DNA of 5,525 bases from Thermoflexales bacterium (GTDB taxonomy: Bacteria > Chloroflexota > Anaerolineae > Fen-1058), in the NCBI GenBank assembly GCA_016931085.1, contig JAFGFO010000152.1, forward strand, positions 1 through 5,525, given 5' to 3'. The notes under the pieces were generated by a model. It ran no database searches. It was not told the origin of the DNA and was given only the letters and a program-made list of their open reading frames with translations. Every line of letters begins with the position of its first letter. The stretch's first letter is position 1. The position numbers were made by a program, and so were the translations under genes. Positions 1 through 5,439 of this stretch are shown here, in pieces.

Positions 1-774
1 CACGGCGCGGCCGGCTATTGCCGCTTGTTCGTAGCCCTGGCGCTGTCGTTCTACGAGCGAGGTTACACGGTGGTTCTGCCTGACCAACGCGGCCAGGGTT
101 TCTCCGGCGGCCGGCGCGGCGATTACGTTATTGCCGAGTGCGCCCAGAATATCCTGGATGTGGCACGTTGGGTCAGACAGCGCTTTGGCGGGCCGCTGTT
201 CATGGCTGGCGGGAGCGTGGGTGGGGGATTGACGTATTACGCGGCTGCCGCCGGCGCGCCGGTCGAGGCGATTGCCTGCCTCGACCTGTTCGATTTCGGC
301 AATGGTGCGGACGGGCTAGGCATCTCGCGCTTTGCGCCCCTGGCCGAGTATGCCGGCGCGGTCAGGTTGATGACGGCCTCCATGCTGGCCCTCACGCCTT
401 TGTACTGGCTGCGAGTTCCTTTCAACTGGCTGGGAGCCTTTGACAGGCTGATGGATGAGCGGGATGCACCTTTTCAGGCCAAGTGGGACGCCGATCCGAT
501 CTCATCGCGGCTGGTGACGCTGCGCTCGGTGGCCAGCCTGTTGACCACCCCGCCGGCAGTGCCCTTGGAGCAAAATGCGGTGCCAGCGCTGGTCATCAAC
601 CAAAGTCTTGACAAGATGGTAGACCCGGCCGTCACCCGGCGCAACTATGAGCGACTGGGTGGGCCAAAGCGTTACCTGGAAGTGCCATATGGGCACTGGT
701 CGAATCAGCCGGGGTTTTGGGGGGCGATTGTGGAAGCGTGTGACGGGTGGTTCAAGGATGAGACGCGGGATTGA
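1..774 (+). CDS. alpha/beta hydrolase (Hydrolase_4 / lysophospholipase-like), 5' end outside the window
   Basis: The frame is open from base 1, so the gene starts upstream; 257 residues are visible and the usual family length is about 290-310. The visible protein begins with the oxyanion-hole motif HGAAG (residues 1-5 of the visible part), followed by the DQRGQGFSGGRRGD segment (28-41), typical of monoacylglycerol-lipase/lysophospholipase-like hydrolases. The nucleophile elbow is GGSVG with Ser72. The charge relay is probably Asp204 or Asp208 (in SLDKMVD) with His232 (in YGHWS). Residues about 95-180 form the variable cap domain, with several hydrophobic helices. No signal peptide can be judged because the N-terminus is missing. 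It should hydrolyse an ester or acyl bond in the cytoplasm; the substrate cannot be read from the sequence. A TTG at 25 is not a credible start because HGAAG lies before it. The stop overlaps the next gene by 17 bases, implying co-transcription. Confidence 0.9.
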   Translation, partial: HGAAGYCRLFVALALSFYERGYTVVLPDQRGQGFSGGRRGDYVIAECAQNILDVARWVRQRFGGPLFMAGGSVGGGLTYYAAAAGAPVEAIACLDLFDFGNGADGLGISRFAPLAEYAGAVRLMTASMLALTPLYWLRVPFNWLGAFDRLMDERDAPFQAKWDADPISSRLVTLRSVASLLTTPPAVPLEQNAVPALVINQSLDKMVDPAVTRRNYERLGGPKRYLEVPYGHWSNQPGFWGAIVEACDGWFKDETRD

Positions 775-1195
775 CTATATCGGCGTGGGTGTAGGGGCGC
801 TGATCGTGGATGGCCAGGGGCGGCTGTCGCCCGGCGTGGCGCGGCGCGGTCCCCAGGCCAAGAACGAGCGCGGCTTGTGGGAGTTTCCCGGCGGGGCGGT
901 CGAGTTTGGCGAGCGTTTGGCAGATGCGCTTCGGCGCGAGATGAGGGAAGAGTACGGTATCGAGATCGAGGTCGGCGAGCTGCTGGATGTGGCGGATCAC
1001 ATCTTGCCGGATGAGGGCCAACATTGAGTGTCGCCCTCGTTCATCTGCACTGTCGTCTCCTGTGAGCCTGTGATACGCGAGAGCGCCAAGTGCAGCCAGA
1101 TTGGCTGGTTTGCGCTCGACGAGATGCCGGACGACTTGTCGCAGATCACGCGGAGCAACCTGGCCCACTACCGCCGGCGATTGGGGAAAGAATGA
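758..1195 (+). pseudogene. Nudix hydrolase interrupted by an in-frame TGA at a conserved Trp codon
   Basis: ATG at 758 gives an N-terminus (MRRGIDYIGVGVGALI) that fits Nudix proteins. A GGTGG at 746-750 could serve as ribosome-binding site, and AAGG also abuts the ATG. The Nudix box is complete: G46-x5-E52-x7-R60-E-M-x-E64-E65-x-G67-I68, so metal-dependent cleavage of a nucleoside-diphosphate-linked substrate was the ancestral activity. Codon 90 (1025-1027) is TGA after DEGQH. The same frame then continues VSPSFICTVV...IGWFALDEMPDDLSQITRSNL and ends at TGA 1193-1195, giving 145 codons plus stop, a normal Nudix length. From family knowledge the motif is GQHWVSP, so TGG became TGA by one G-to-A change. 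Truncation would leave 89 residues containing the catalytic box but lacking the C-terminal strands and helix. TGG encodes Trp elsewhere in this gene and TGA ends neighbouring genes, so general recoding is unlikely. Sequencing error remains possible. Confidence 0.85.
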
Positions 1196-1221
1196 CCACG
1201 AGTGGAATGTGTATTCACACC

Positions 1222-1228
1222 GGAGGAG
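1222..1228 (+). promoter_or_regulatory. Shine-Dalgarno GGAGGAG that fixes the start of the toroid gene
   Basis: GGAGGAG lies 10 bases before ATG 1239. It supports that ATG over the long upstream open frame (back to 1101), which overlaps the Nudix gene in another frame. A TTG at 1233 is in frame but only 4 bases from the motif. Confidence 0.75.
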
Positions 1229-1238
1229 CGAATTGCTT

Positions 1239-2156
1239 ATGGAGAACAAACAACTGGCCCATTTGAAGGGCGATCCTATTCCCTGGCTCTTGGAACCGGA
1301 AAATCCCTCGGTGCGCTACTGGACACTGATCGATATCTTGGGCTGGCCTGCCGGCGACGCCGAGGTGCAAGAAGCTAGATCTGCTATTTCCCGGCAGCCT
1401 ATTGTCCAGGAGATTTTCGCTTCCCAGCAGTCCGGCGGGCATTGGGGCGAGGATGAAACCAAGCCCTACACGGCCCAGGGCGCGGTGGGGGTGCTATCCT
1501 TGCTGCACACGCTTGGTGTGGAGCAAGATGTGTACACGGCCGCCGGCTGTGATTCCCTGCTGCGCTTTTGCCAGCACGAGAGCGGCGGCCTGTCGATGGT
1601 CAAGAGACAGCGCAGCGGGGTTTTTCCGTGCACCACTGGCCAGCACCTCCCTTTCCTGGTCTACTTTGGCCTGGGCGATGACCTGCGCGTGCGGCAGGCT
1701 TTTGCCTTTGTAATAGAGTCGATGTCGGCTGAGAACGCGCTTGACTGTGGGCGTTACCAGCACCAGGTGTGCTTGTGGGGAGCAATTGCTGCATTGAATG
1801 GCCTGGCTGTGCTTCCGGCCGGTATGCAAACGCCTCAAGCCAGGCAAGTGGTTGAGCGCCTGGCCAATGCGCTGCTGGATGCCCCGTATGACTTTGAAGG
1901 CGAGCACAAGCGCTGGCTCACCTATGGCGTGCCGCGTGCCTGGGATCTGCTCAGTGCTCTGCTAGTCCTGGCGGCTCACGGTTACGCCGGCGATCCGCGC
2001 TTTGCGCGCTTGCTCGAGATTGTCCTGGCCCGGCAGGATGAACAGGGGCGCTGGTCGTGCGGCTCGGTTTCTCGCACCTGGCCCTTGGAGAAACGCAACC
2101 GGCCCAGCAAATGGGTTACCCTGGATGCGCTACGCTTGCTCAAAAGGGTAGGCTGA
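1239..2156 (+). CDS. alpha-alpha-toroid (terpenoid cyclase / prenyltransferase-like) protein of unknown function
   Basis: The protein has 305 residues. The N-terminal stretch WLLEPENPSVRYWTLIDILG (16-35) is a signature I recognise from a bacterial family of terpenoid-cyclase-like alpha-alpha-toroid proteins; from memory, some relatives carry the misleading label 'nitrogen fixation protein NifH', although there is no P-loop or NifH homology here. Repeated helix pairs are separated by Q/G/W turns: QQSGGHWG (63-70), HESGGLS (113-119) and QDEQGRWSCG (266-275), resembling the QW-type repeats of cyclases. A C-x-TGQ segment (Cys131) lies before LPFLVYFGLGDDLRVRQA. The acidic DxDD motif of class II cyclases is not seen, so cyclase activity is not supported. 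Six cysteines (104, 111, 131, 170, 178, 274) are spread through the repeats. No signal peptide or membrane segment is seen. It starts 43 bases after the Nudix frame ends and probably belongs to the same transcript. Its TGA abuts the convergent gene. Confidence 0.85.
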   Translation: MENKQLAHLKGDPIPWLLEPENPSVRYWTLIDILGWPAGDAEVQEARSAISRQPIVQEIFASQQSGGHWGEDETKPYTAQGAVGVLSLLHTLGVEQDVYTAAGCDSLLRFCQHESGGLSMVKRQRSGVFPCTTGQHLPFLVYFGLGDDLRVRQAFAFVIESMSAENALDCGRYQHQVCLWGAIAALNGLAVLPAGMQTPQARQVVERLANALLDAPYDFEGEHKRWLTYGVPRAWDLLSALLVLAAHGYAGDPRFARLLEIVLARQDEQGRWSCGSVSRTWPLEKRNRPSKWVTLDALRLLKRVG

Positions 2157-2465
2157 CTATGGAGGACAGGATTCCTGGCTGGCAAACAACCTGGCCATGC
2201 CTGGGTATGGTCGCAGCGGTATCACCTCAAATGTGATCAGCCCTTCTTTGATCAGCGGCAGCGTGCCAAGCACTTGTTCAGCTTCTTCCACGCCGGCACA
2301 CTCTAGGATCAGCACCGACGTAGATTGGTTCTGGCGAAAGTAGATCTCGCGCAAGATACCGGCCTGGTACAGCTCCCATACCCGGGCTGCCTCTGCTCGC
2401 AGATGTGGCTGGAAGCGCTCGGCTGGGATGTCTGGCATTTCGTGCTCGATGGCCAGAATTTTCAT
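2157..2465 (-). CDS. muconolactone delta-isomerase-like small protein (ferredoxin-like fold)
   Basis: The 102-residue protein begins MKILAIEHEMP and contains AERFQPHLRAEAARVWELYQAG (15-36), FRQNQSTSVLILEC (43-56) and a hydrophobic end VIPLRPYPGMARLF (81-94). This beta-alpha-beta-beta-alpha-beta layout matches the muconolactone-isomerase-like (MIase/YCII-type) dimeric alpha-beta barrel families. From memory, close relatives occur as stand-alone small proteins in Chloroflexota and are not part of a catechol pathway, so true isomerase activity is not implied. Start ATG 2465-2463 is preceded by TGAGGAAA at 2470-2477 (read on the minus strand). The ATG overlaps the stop of the upstream VOC gene as ATGA, so translation is probably coupled. 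TAG at 2159-2157 is immediately adjacent to the TGA of the + strand toroid gene. The last eight residues (ASQESCPP) look like a non-conserved tail. Confidence 0.8.
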   Translation of the reverse strand: MKILAIEHEMPDIPAERFQPHLRAEAARVWELYQAGILREIYFRQNQSTSVLILECAGVEEAEQVLGTLPLIKEGLITFEVIPLRPYPGMARLFASQESCPP

Positions 2466-2905
2466 CGGGTTTCCTCATTCACCTGTCTATTGCCCGAATC
2501 AGTGGCATTGCCGACCACATTGCCTGCCTCGTCTGTGACCAGCAGGCCCTTGCTGGTGTCCAAAAGAACCAATGGGTTGCCCCACGGGTCTTGGACGACC
2601 ACGCAGCGTCCGATCTGGATGTCGAAGGGAGGCACGATGACCTTGCCCCCGGCTTGCTCGATGCGGAGCGCAGCATCATTGGCCGAGTCGACTATCAGGT
2701 CAATCTCTTGCCCCTGGTTCTCTGTTTGCAGCACAATCTCTGCATCGGTGTCGGGCATGCGCAGCCCCGCTGCGCGCTCGGTGCGCCAGATAAGCTCGTG
2801 CCCCAACTGGTCGCGATAAAAGGCCAGGCCGGCGTCGAGGTCCGGCACGTAGAGCCGCACACAGTCAACTTTGCGTATCAGGGGTTGGGGTAGAGATCGT
2901 TTCAT
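2462..2905 (-). CDS. VOC superfamily (glyoxalase/bleomycin-resistance fold) protein
   Basis: ATG at 2905 gives 147 residues with AAGGG at 2911-2915 as ribosome-binding site. The frame stays open upstream to 3091, but that stretch runs into the neighbouring gene and has no VOC character, so the short form is chosen. Two beta-alpha-beta-beta-beta modules are visible: KVDCVRLYVPDLDAGLAFYR (12-31) with LRMPDTDAEIVLQTE (48-62), and EIDLIVDSANDAALRIEQAG (67-86) with PFDIQIGRCVVVQDPWGN (93-110) and PLVLLD (111-116). The DPWGN turn is classic for the fold. At the first metal-ligand position, where catalytic members have His in 'DHV', there is Cys15, and at the last position Asp116 (LLD) instead of Glu. 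Canonical glyoxalase I chemistry is therefore unlikely; a ligand-binding or other role is possible. The gene is translationally coupled to the muconolactone-isomerase-like gene downstream, suggesting the two act together. Confidence 0.85.
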   Translation of the reverse strand: MKRSLPQPLIRKVDCVRLYVPDLDAGLAFYRDQLGHELIWRTERAAGLRMPDTDAEIVLQTENQGQEIDLIVDSANDAALRIEQAGGKVIVPPFDIQIGRCVVVQDPWGNPLVLLDTSKGLLVTDEAGNVVGNATDSGNRQVNEETR

Positions 2906-2969
2906 AGTCGCCCTTGCCGATGAACTGGGTACTCCAAGTGTCATCAGGATTTTGATTATCCTACCATTT

Positions 2970-3533
2970 TCATGCGTCGCTCCCGCTTTCACTCCGGCGA
3001 GATTTCTTGATGTTCCAAGCCTGAATCGCTTCCGCCAATGTGGCGCCGGGATGCAAGCTAAAATATTCCCGAATATGCCGATTGTACTCAAATTGTGGCG
3101 CGATTTCCTTCTTCCGTTCTGGGTTCCTCCGGTCGGCTTCCCAGGCGACTATGGCCTCGTGTAAGGTCTTGCCAACTCCATGATGAATAAAATCGCGCAT
3201 CACCTCGTCAAAGTGAAAGAGTGCTCCAATTTCTTGCTCAAAAAAAGCACGCAATTCCTGACTACAACGCCACCCTGGCCCGATGACACTCTGACGAGTA
3301 AAGGTGTGGGGCATGTCTGCCCGCCGCGCCGTACGCGTGGCATACTTGTGACTCGTCTCAACTGATGGCTGACCTGTCTCCAAAAACTGGCGAATCCTGA
3401 TACTCAAATTCTGTTTGGAGCCCACCGTAGACAAGCCGTGCTCCCGACAAAAACCGACCAGTTCTTCTTTGAGCCAATAGAAGCTAACGAAATCATCCAC
3501 CGTGGTGTGTTCAGTCAACTTTGGACGTGTCAT
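2970..3533 (-). CDS. SAP-domain / DUF6434-type protein
   Basis: The protein has 187 residues from ATG 3533. The opening RPKLTEHTTVDDFVSFYWLK followed by ELVGFCREHGLSTVGSKQNL and RIRQFLETG (about 3-54) is a SAP-type helix-extension-helix, a fold generally linked to DNA or RNA binding. A basic linker (62-72, KYATRTARR) leads to a second domain (about 76-135) resembling DUF6434, then KKEIAPQFEYNRHIREYF (141-158) and a basic Ser-rich tail (KKSRRSESGSDA). I recognise this whole arrangement from 'SAP domain-containing' proteins common in Firmicutes and Bacteroidetes; their cellular role is not known to me. Two stretches resemble each other: 114-131 and 156-173 both follow GxTLxEAIxAW. It starts 9 bases after the stop of the upstream Cys-rich gene with only a weak ribosome-binding site (GATGAAG), suggesting co-transcription and perhaps coupling. 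Low G+C relative to neighbours suggests transfer. Confidence 0.8.
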   Translation of the reverse strand: MTRPKLTEHTTVDDFVSFYWLKEELVGFCREHGLSTVGSKQNLSIRIRQFLETGQPSVETSHKYATRTARRADMPHTFTRQSVIGPGWRCSQELRAFFEQEIGALFHFDEVMRDFIHHGVGKTLHEAIVAWEADRRNPERKKEIAPQFEYNRHIREYFSLHPGATLAEAIQAWNIKKSRRSESGSDA

Positions 3534-3542
3534 TGCTTCATC

Positions 3543-4082
3543 TCATCGCCAATTGACAAACCACACTGTATAATCATTCAGCAGTTGGTAGTTGTGTGAA
3601 CCTTTGTCTACTGCCTGCAACTCTGATAATGGAATGGTAAACTTTTTGCGGTATGGGATTCGATACACGTTTGCCAGAATGTCCCAATCCTCAACCCACG
3701 CATCGAAGGTGCTGAACTCGTACTTTTCCCTGAATGAGCCACATTCACGCCTCAACTGTGTATGCTCTGCCTCACTACCATAGCCAAATGAAAAACGTTC
3801 TTCCCACTTGAAGTATCCCATGCTTTCGATTCCAGTCAGAAGACACGGACACACGAGGTGCTTCTTCAGATACTTGAAGTATAGGCGTATGGTCTTGATC
3901 TTTACGACAGGAGTTTCGTCTGTACCGAAAACCAGTTTGATTCTTTCAACTTGCTCGTCGTACTGACTCATTTTGTCGTCTCGGTGAAACTTGACACGCT
4001 TCTTTTTCGATACGCAACGTTGGCATACAGGTCGCCTCTTTTGGCACGGCGACGCAAGCACAGGTGAACCTTGCTCGCTCAA
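3543..4082 (-). CDS. uncharacterised Cys-rich protein with conserved-looking C-terminal domain; N-terminus uncertain
   Basis: TTG at 4082-4080 gives 179 residues; the first ATG in frame is at 3971 and would give 142. The N-terminal part has Cys13, Cys20 and Cys23 in a Lys/Arg-rich setting (PCQKRRPVCQRCVSKKKR). The rest (38-179) forms one apparently folded domain: an amphipathic start (QYDEQVERIKLVFG), HLVCPCLLTGIE (75-86), FKWEERFSFGYGS (90-102), and the C-terminal KKFTIPLSELQAVDKGS with NDYTVWFVNW. This end resembles small bacterial proteins sometimes called calcium-binding (CcbP-like); I hold that only loosely. The frame is open a further 36 codons upstream, to TAA 4193-4191, and encodes more CxxC pairs without any ATG, GTG or TTG, so the true start may be non-standard or lost by a frameshift. 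The AT-rich base use matches the SAP gene 9 bases downstream and differs from the rest of the window. Confidence 0.65.
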   Translation of the reverse strand: MSEQGSPVLASPCQKRRPVCQRCVSKKKRVKFHRDDKMSQYDEQVERIKLVFGTDETPVVKIKTIRLYFKYLKKHLVCPCLLTGIESMGYFKWEERFSFGYGSEAEHTQLRRECGSFREKYEFSTFDAWVEDWDILANVYRIPYRKKFTIPLSELQAVDKGSHNYQLLNDYTVWFVNWR

Positions 4083-4083
4083 T

Positions 4084-4113
4084 ATTGTACACCCATCAGG
4101 ACAGTTTGGGCAA
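4084..4113 (-). promoter_or_regulatory. possible promoter for the minus-strand Cys-rich/SAP gene pair
   Basis: Read on the minus strand, TTGCCC (4113-4108, four of six matches to the -35 consensus) is 18 bases from TACAAT (4089-4084, five of six to the -10 consensus). Transcription would begin near 4077, downstream of the TTG start at 4082, which would favour translation from ATG 3971. The candidate overlaps the Cys-rich open frame, so the promoter and the longer protein reading conflict. Confidence 0.25.
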
Positions 4114-4183
4114 ATGAGGCAGCGCGCTCCTTGTTGGCTTGTCTCTACGAGATATTGAGCGGCGCAGTCCGGGCAAGCGTGAG

Positions 4184-4212
4184 TAGACTTTTATGCAGCA
4201 AGCGGGTATAAT
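4184..4212 (+). promoter_or_regulatory. sigma70-type promoter for the zinc-finger/DUF1186 cluster
   Basis: TAGACT (4184-4189, four of six to TTGACA) and a perfect TATAAT (4207-4212) are separated by 17 bases, the ideal spacing. Transcription would start near 4219, about 40 bases before GTG 4259. An in-frame ATG at 4193 lies upstream of the -10 box and would not be on this transcript. Confidence 0.6.
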
Positions 4213-4258
4213 CAGGGTCGCTGTATTTGCAGCAGAATCGTGTTTTCGGGAGCAGGCA

Positions 4259-4474
4259 GTGACGATTGAAGGTGTGTTGACCAAGATCAGCCATGCGAGT
4301 GCCTTGAGCGTTCGCACGGCGAGTGATATGTATTGTGCTGTGTGCTACCAGCGCGCCGTCAATGTTGTGGCGATCTATCGACCGAACGGCGATGCTCTGC
4401 CACTTTGCCAGGCCCATTTTAACCAGGTGGAACAGGCAGTGCAAGGGGTGGTGGCAGGCCAGGGTGGGGAGTAG
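4259..4474 (+). CDS. small CxxC...CxxH zinc-finger protein
   Basis: GTG 4259 gives 71 residues ([20 protein letters not shown]...), with GGGAG at 4248-4252 as ribosome-binding site. The alternative ATG at 4193 is rejected because a strong -10 box lies inside that extension and the added residues look random. Cys26 and Cys29 (MYCAVCYQ), then about 20 residues, then Cys50 and His53 (LCQAHF) form a C-x2-C-x20-C-x2-H pattern consistent with a treble-clef or zinc-ribbon-like site, with a short amphipathic helix after it ([14 protein letters not shown]). I do not recognise the family. It ends one base before the ATG of the DUF1186-like gene, so the two are almost certainly translated together and may form a complex. 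No signal peptide or membrane segment is present, so it is cytoplasmic. Confidence 0.75.
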   Translation: MTIEGVLTKISHASALSVRTASDMYCAVCYQRAVNVVAIYRPNGDALPLCQAHFNQVEQAVQGVVAGQGGE

Positions 4475-4475
4475 A

Positions 4476-5426
4476 ATGGATTATCAATCACTATCCGCTG
4501 ACCAATTGCTGGCAGCTTTGGAGGAGGTCGGCCGTGCCCCAGACCTGGAACTGATTCAGGCTTGCCTGGCGCGTCGCGAGGAGCTGGTGCCAGGATTGCT
4601 CGATATGCTCGCGGCCAGCAGCAACGATAGTTGGGAAGATGAGGACCCACGCTGGTACAGGGTTGTCCACGCTGGTTTGTTGTTGATCGCTTTTCGCGAA
4701 CCGGCTGCTCTACCCCTCTTTGCCGAATTGCTGCGCGACAGAGATCGGAAAGAGTTGATCGAGTGGTTCAGCTCCGAGCTGCCTGCCTATGGACCGGCTG
4801 CCGTTCAAATGGCGATAGATTTGTTAGACGATGCCGGTGCTCATGGATATGCCCGCAGTGCTGCCGCCGGGATATTGACGACGATTGCCTGGCGTCATCC
4901 TGAGGAACGGAATCGCATCTTGACTGTCCTGCGTGCGCATCTGCCGCCGCTAGAGGATGGCAAATTTGCCTGGCTGCCAGAGAGCCGCGAGCAAGTGTGG
5001 CTTTTGACTTGGGTTGTCCACGCTTTGGCCGAGTTACAAGATGAGACCAGCCGGCCTCAGGTGATGCTGCTTTTCGAGCACGGCATGATTGATGAATTCA
5101 TCTTGGGTGACCTGGATGATTATCTGGCTTACTTTCAACCCGGTGCTGTGCCATGGGGAGCCTCGCACCCGCCTGATGTGATGGAGACCTACAAGTGGCT
5201 GCACCAGGAAGCGGCGGAGGCGGCGAAACGAAAAGCCCAAGCTGTGCAGCGCGCTGCCGAGTCTGCAAGCAAACCCCCTCCTTCACAATCTCAGCCATCG
5301 TCTCGGCACACGCAGCCTCAAACCGTGTCTCTGGCTCGTCCCCAACCCCAGGTAGGACGAAATGAGCCGTGCCCATGTGGCAGCGGGAAAAAGTACAAGC
5401 ACTGCCACCTGGCTCAGGATAGATAG
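4476..5426 (+). CDS. DUF1186-like helical-repeat protein with C-terminal SEC-C zinc motif
   Basis: ATG 4476 gives 316 residues; a purine-rich GGGTGGGGAG at 4462-4471 precedes it. Residues 1-245 are almost all helical, with HEAT-like pairs such as [20 protein letters not shown] (63-82) and [11 protein letters not shown] (180-190), and fit the DUF1186 family, whose function is unknown to me. Residues 245-265 ([20 protein letters not shown]) form a charged Ala-rich helix, possibly coiled coil. A Pro/Gln/Ser linker (266-292) leads to the SEC-C motif [18 protein letters not shown] (294-311) with zinc ligands Cys299, Cys301, Cys310 and His311. SEC-C tails, known from SecA, bind zinc and contact ribosomes or protein partners, so this protein may be a scaffold tethered by its tail; that is inference. 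It is the second gene of the cluster after the small zinc-finger protein. The frame also runs open upstream to 4323, but that part overlaps the zinc-finger gene. Confidence 0.85.
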   Translation: MDYQSLSADQLLAALEEVGRAPDLELIQACLARREELVPGLLDMLAASSNDSWEDEDPRWYRVVHAGLLLIAFREPAALPLFAELLRDRDRKELIEWFSSELPAYGPAAVQMAIDLLDDAGAHGYARSAAAGILTTIAWRHPEERNRILTVLRAHLPPLEDGKFAWLPESREQVWLLTWVVHALAELQDETSRPQVMLLFEHGMIDEFILGDLDDYLAYFQPGAVPWGASHPPDVMETYKWLHQEAAEAAKRKAQAVQRAAESASKPPPSQSQPSSRHTQPQTVSLARPQPQVGRNEPCPCGSGKKYKHCHLAQDR

Positions 5427-5431
5427 AGGAG
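5426..5431 (+). promoter_or_regulatory. Shine-Dalgarno GAGGAG for the last gene
   Basis: GAGGAG overlaps the last base of the DUF1186-like stop codon and is 8 bases from GTG 5440. It supports that GTG rather than the later in-frame GTG at 5461. Confidence 0.65.
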
Positions 5432-5439
5432 CGGCTAAC

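Larger units (their letters stand above)
2906..4193. other. AT-richer segment within a GC-rich neighbourhood
   Basis: Sampled 60-base lines inside this segment have about 40-52% G+C (40% at 3541-3600, 42% at 3181-3240, 43% at 3901-3960, 52% at 3241-3300). Flanking lines have 58-67% (67% at 1-60, 63% at 2641-2700, 58% at 4861-4920). It covers exactly the SAP/DUF6434 gene and the Cys-rich gene. The simplest inference is that these two were acquired together from another genome; no flanking repeats, integrase or attachment sites are visible to show how. Confidence 0.55.

Noticed and set aside
758..1195. TGA as selenocysteine or as a genome-wide Trp codon
   Set aside because: The family residue is Trp rather than Cys/Sec, TGG is used for Trp in the same gene, and TGA terminates several neighbouring genes at the expected ends.
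752..1249. 165-codon minus-strand open frame opposite the Nudix gene
   Set aside because: It is the antisense of a clear Nudix coding frame; its translation has no recognisable domain and its length follows from high G+C.
1494..1907. 137-codon minus-strand open frame opposite the toroid gene
   Set aside because: It lies wholly within a well-supported + strand gene and has no coherent domain or ribosome-binding site that I can see.
2325..2893. Two long overlapping + strand open frames (2325-2819 and 2405-2893)
   Set aside because: They are antisense to the VOC and muconolactone-isomerase-like genes, which have family motifs, start signals and ATGA coupling; the + frames show none.
2947..2963. 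Inverted repeat AGGAT...ATCCT between the SAP and VOC genes, as a terminator
   Set aside because: The stem is only five base pairs with a seven-base loop and no T run follows on either strand.
2906..3091. N-terminal extension of the VOC protein to an upstream start at 3091
   Set aside because: The extension reads through the 3' end of the SAP gene in another frame, has no VOC homology, and a good ribosome-binding site precedes ATG 2905.
2970..4193. The AT-rich pair as a defence or toxin-antitoxin system
   Set aside because: No nuclease, protease, toxin or antitoxin motif is visible in either protein; the composition shift alone does not justify the label.
4096..4444. Minus-strand open frames 4096-4317 and 4145-4444
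   Set aside because: They overlap the divergent promoter region and the zinc-finger gene, show no domain, and their base pattern is explained by the opposite strand and the Cys-rich frame.
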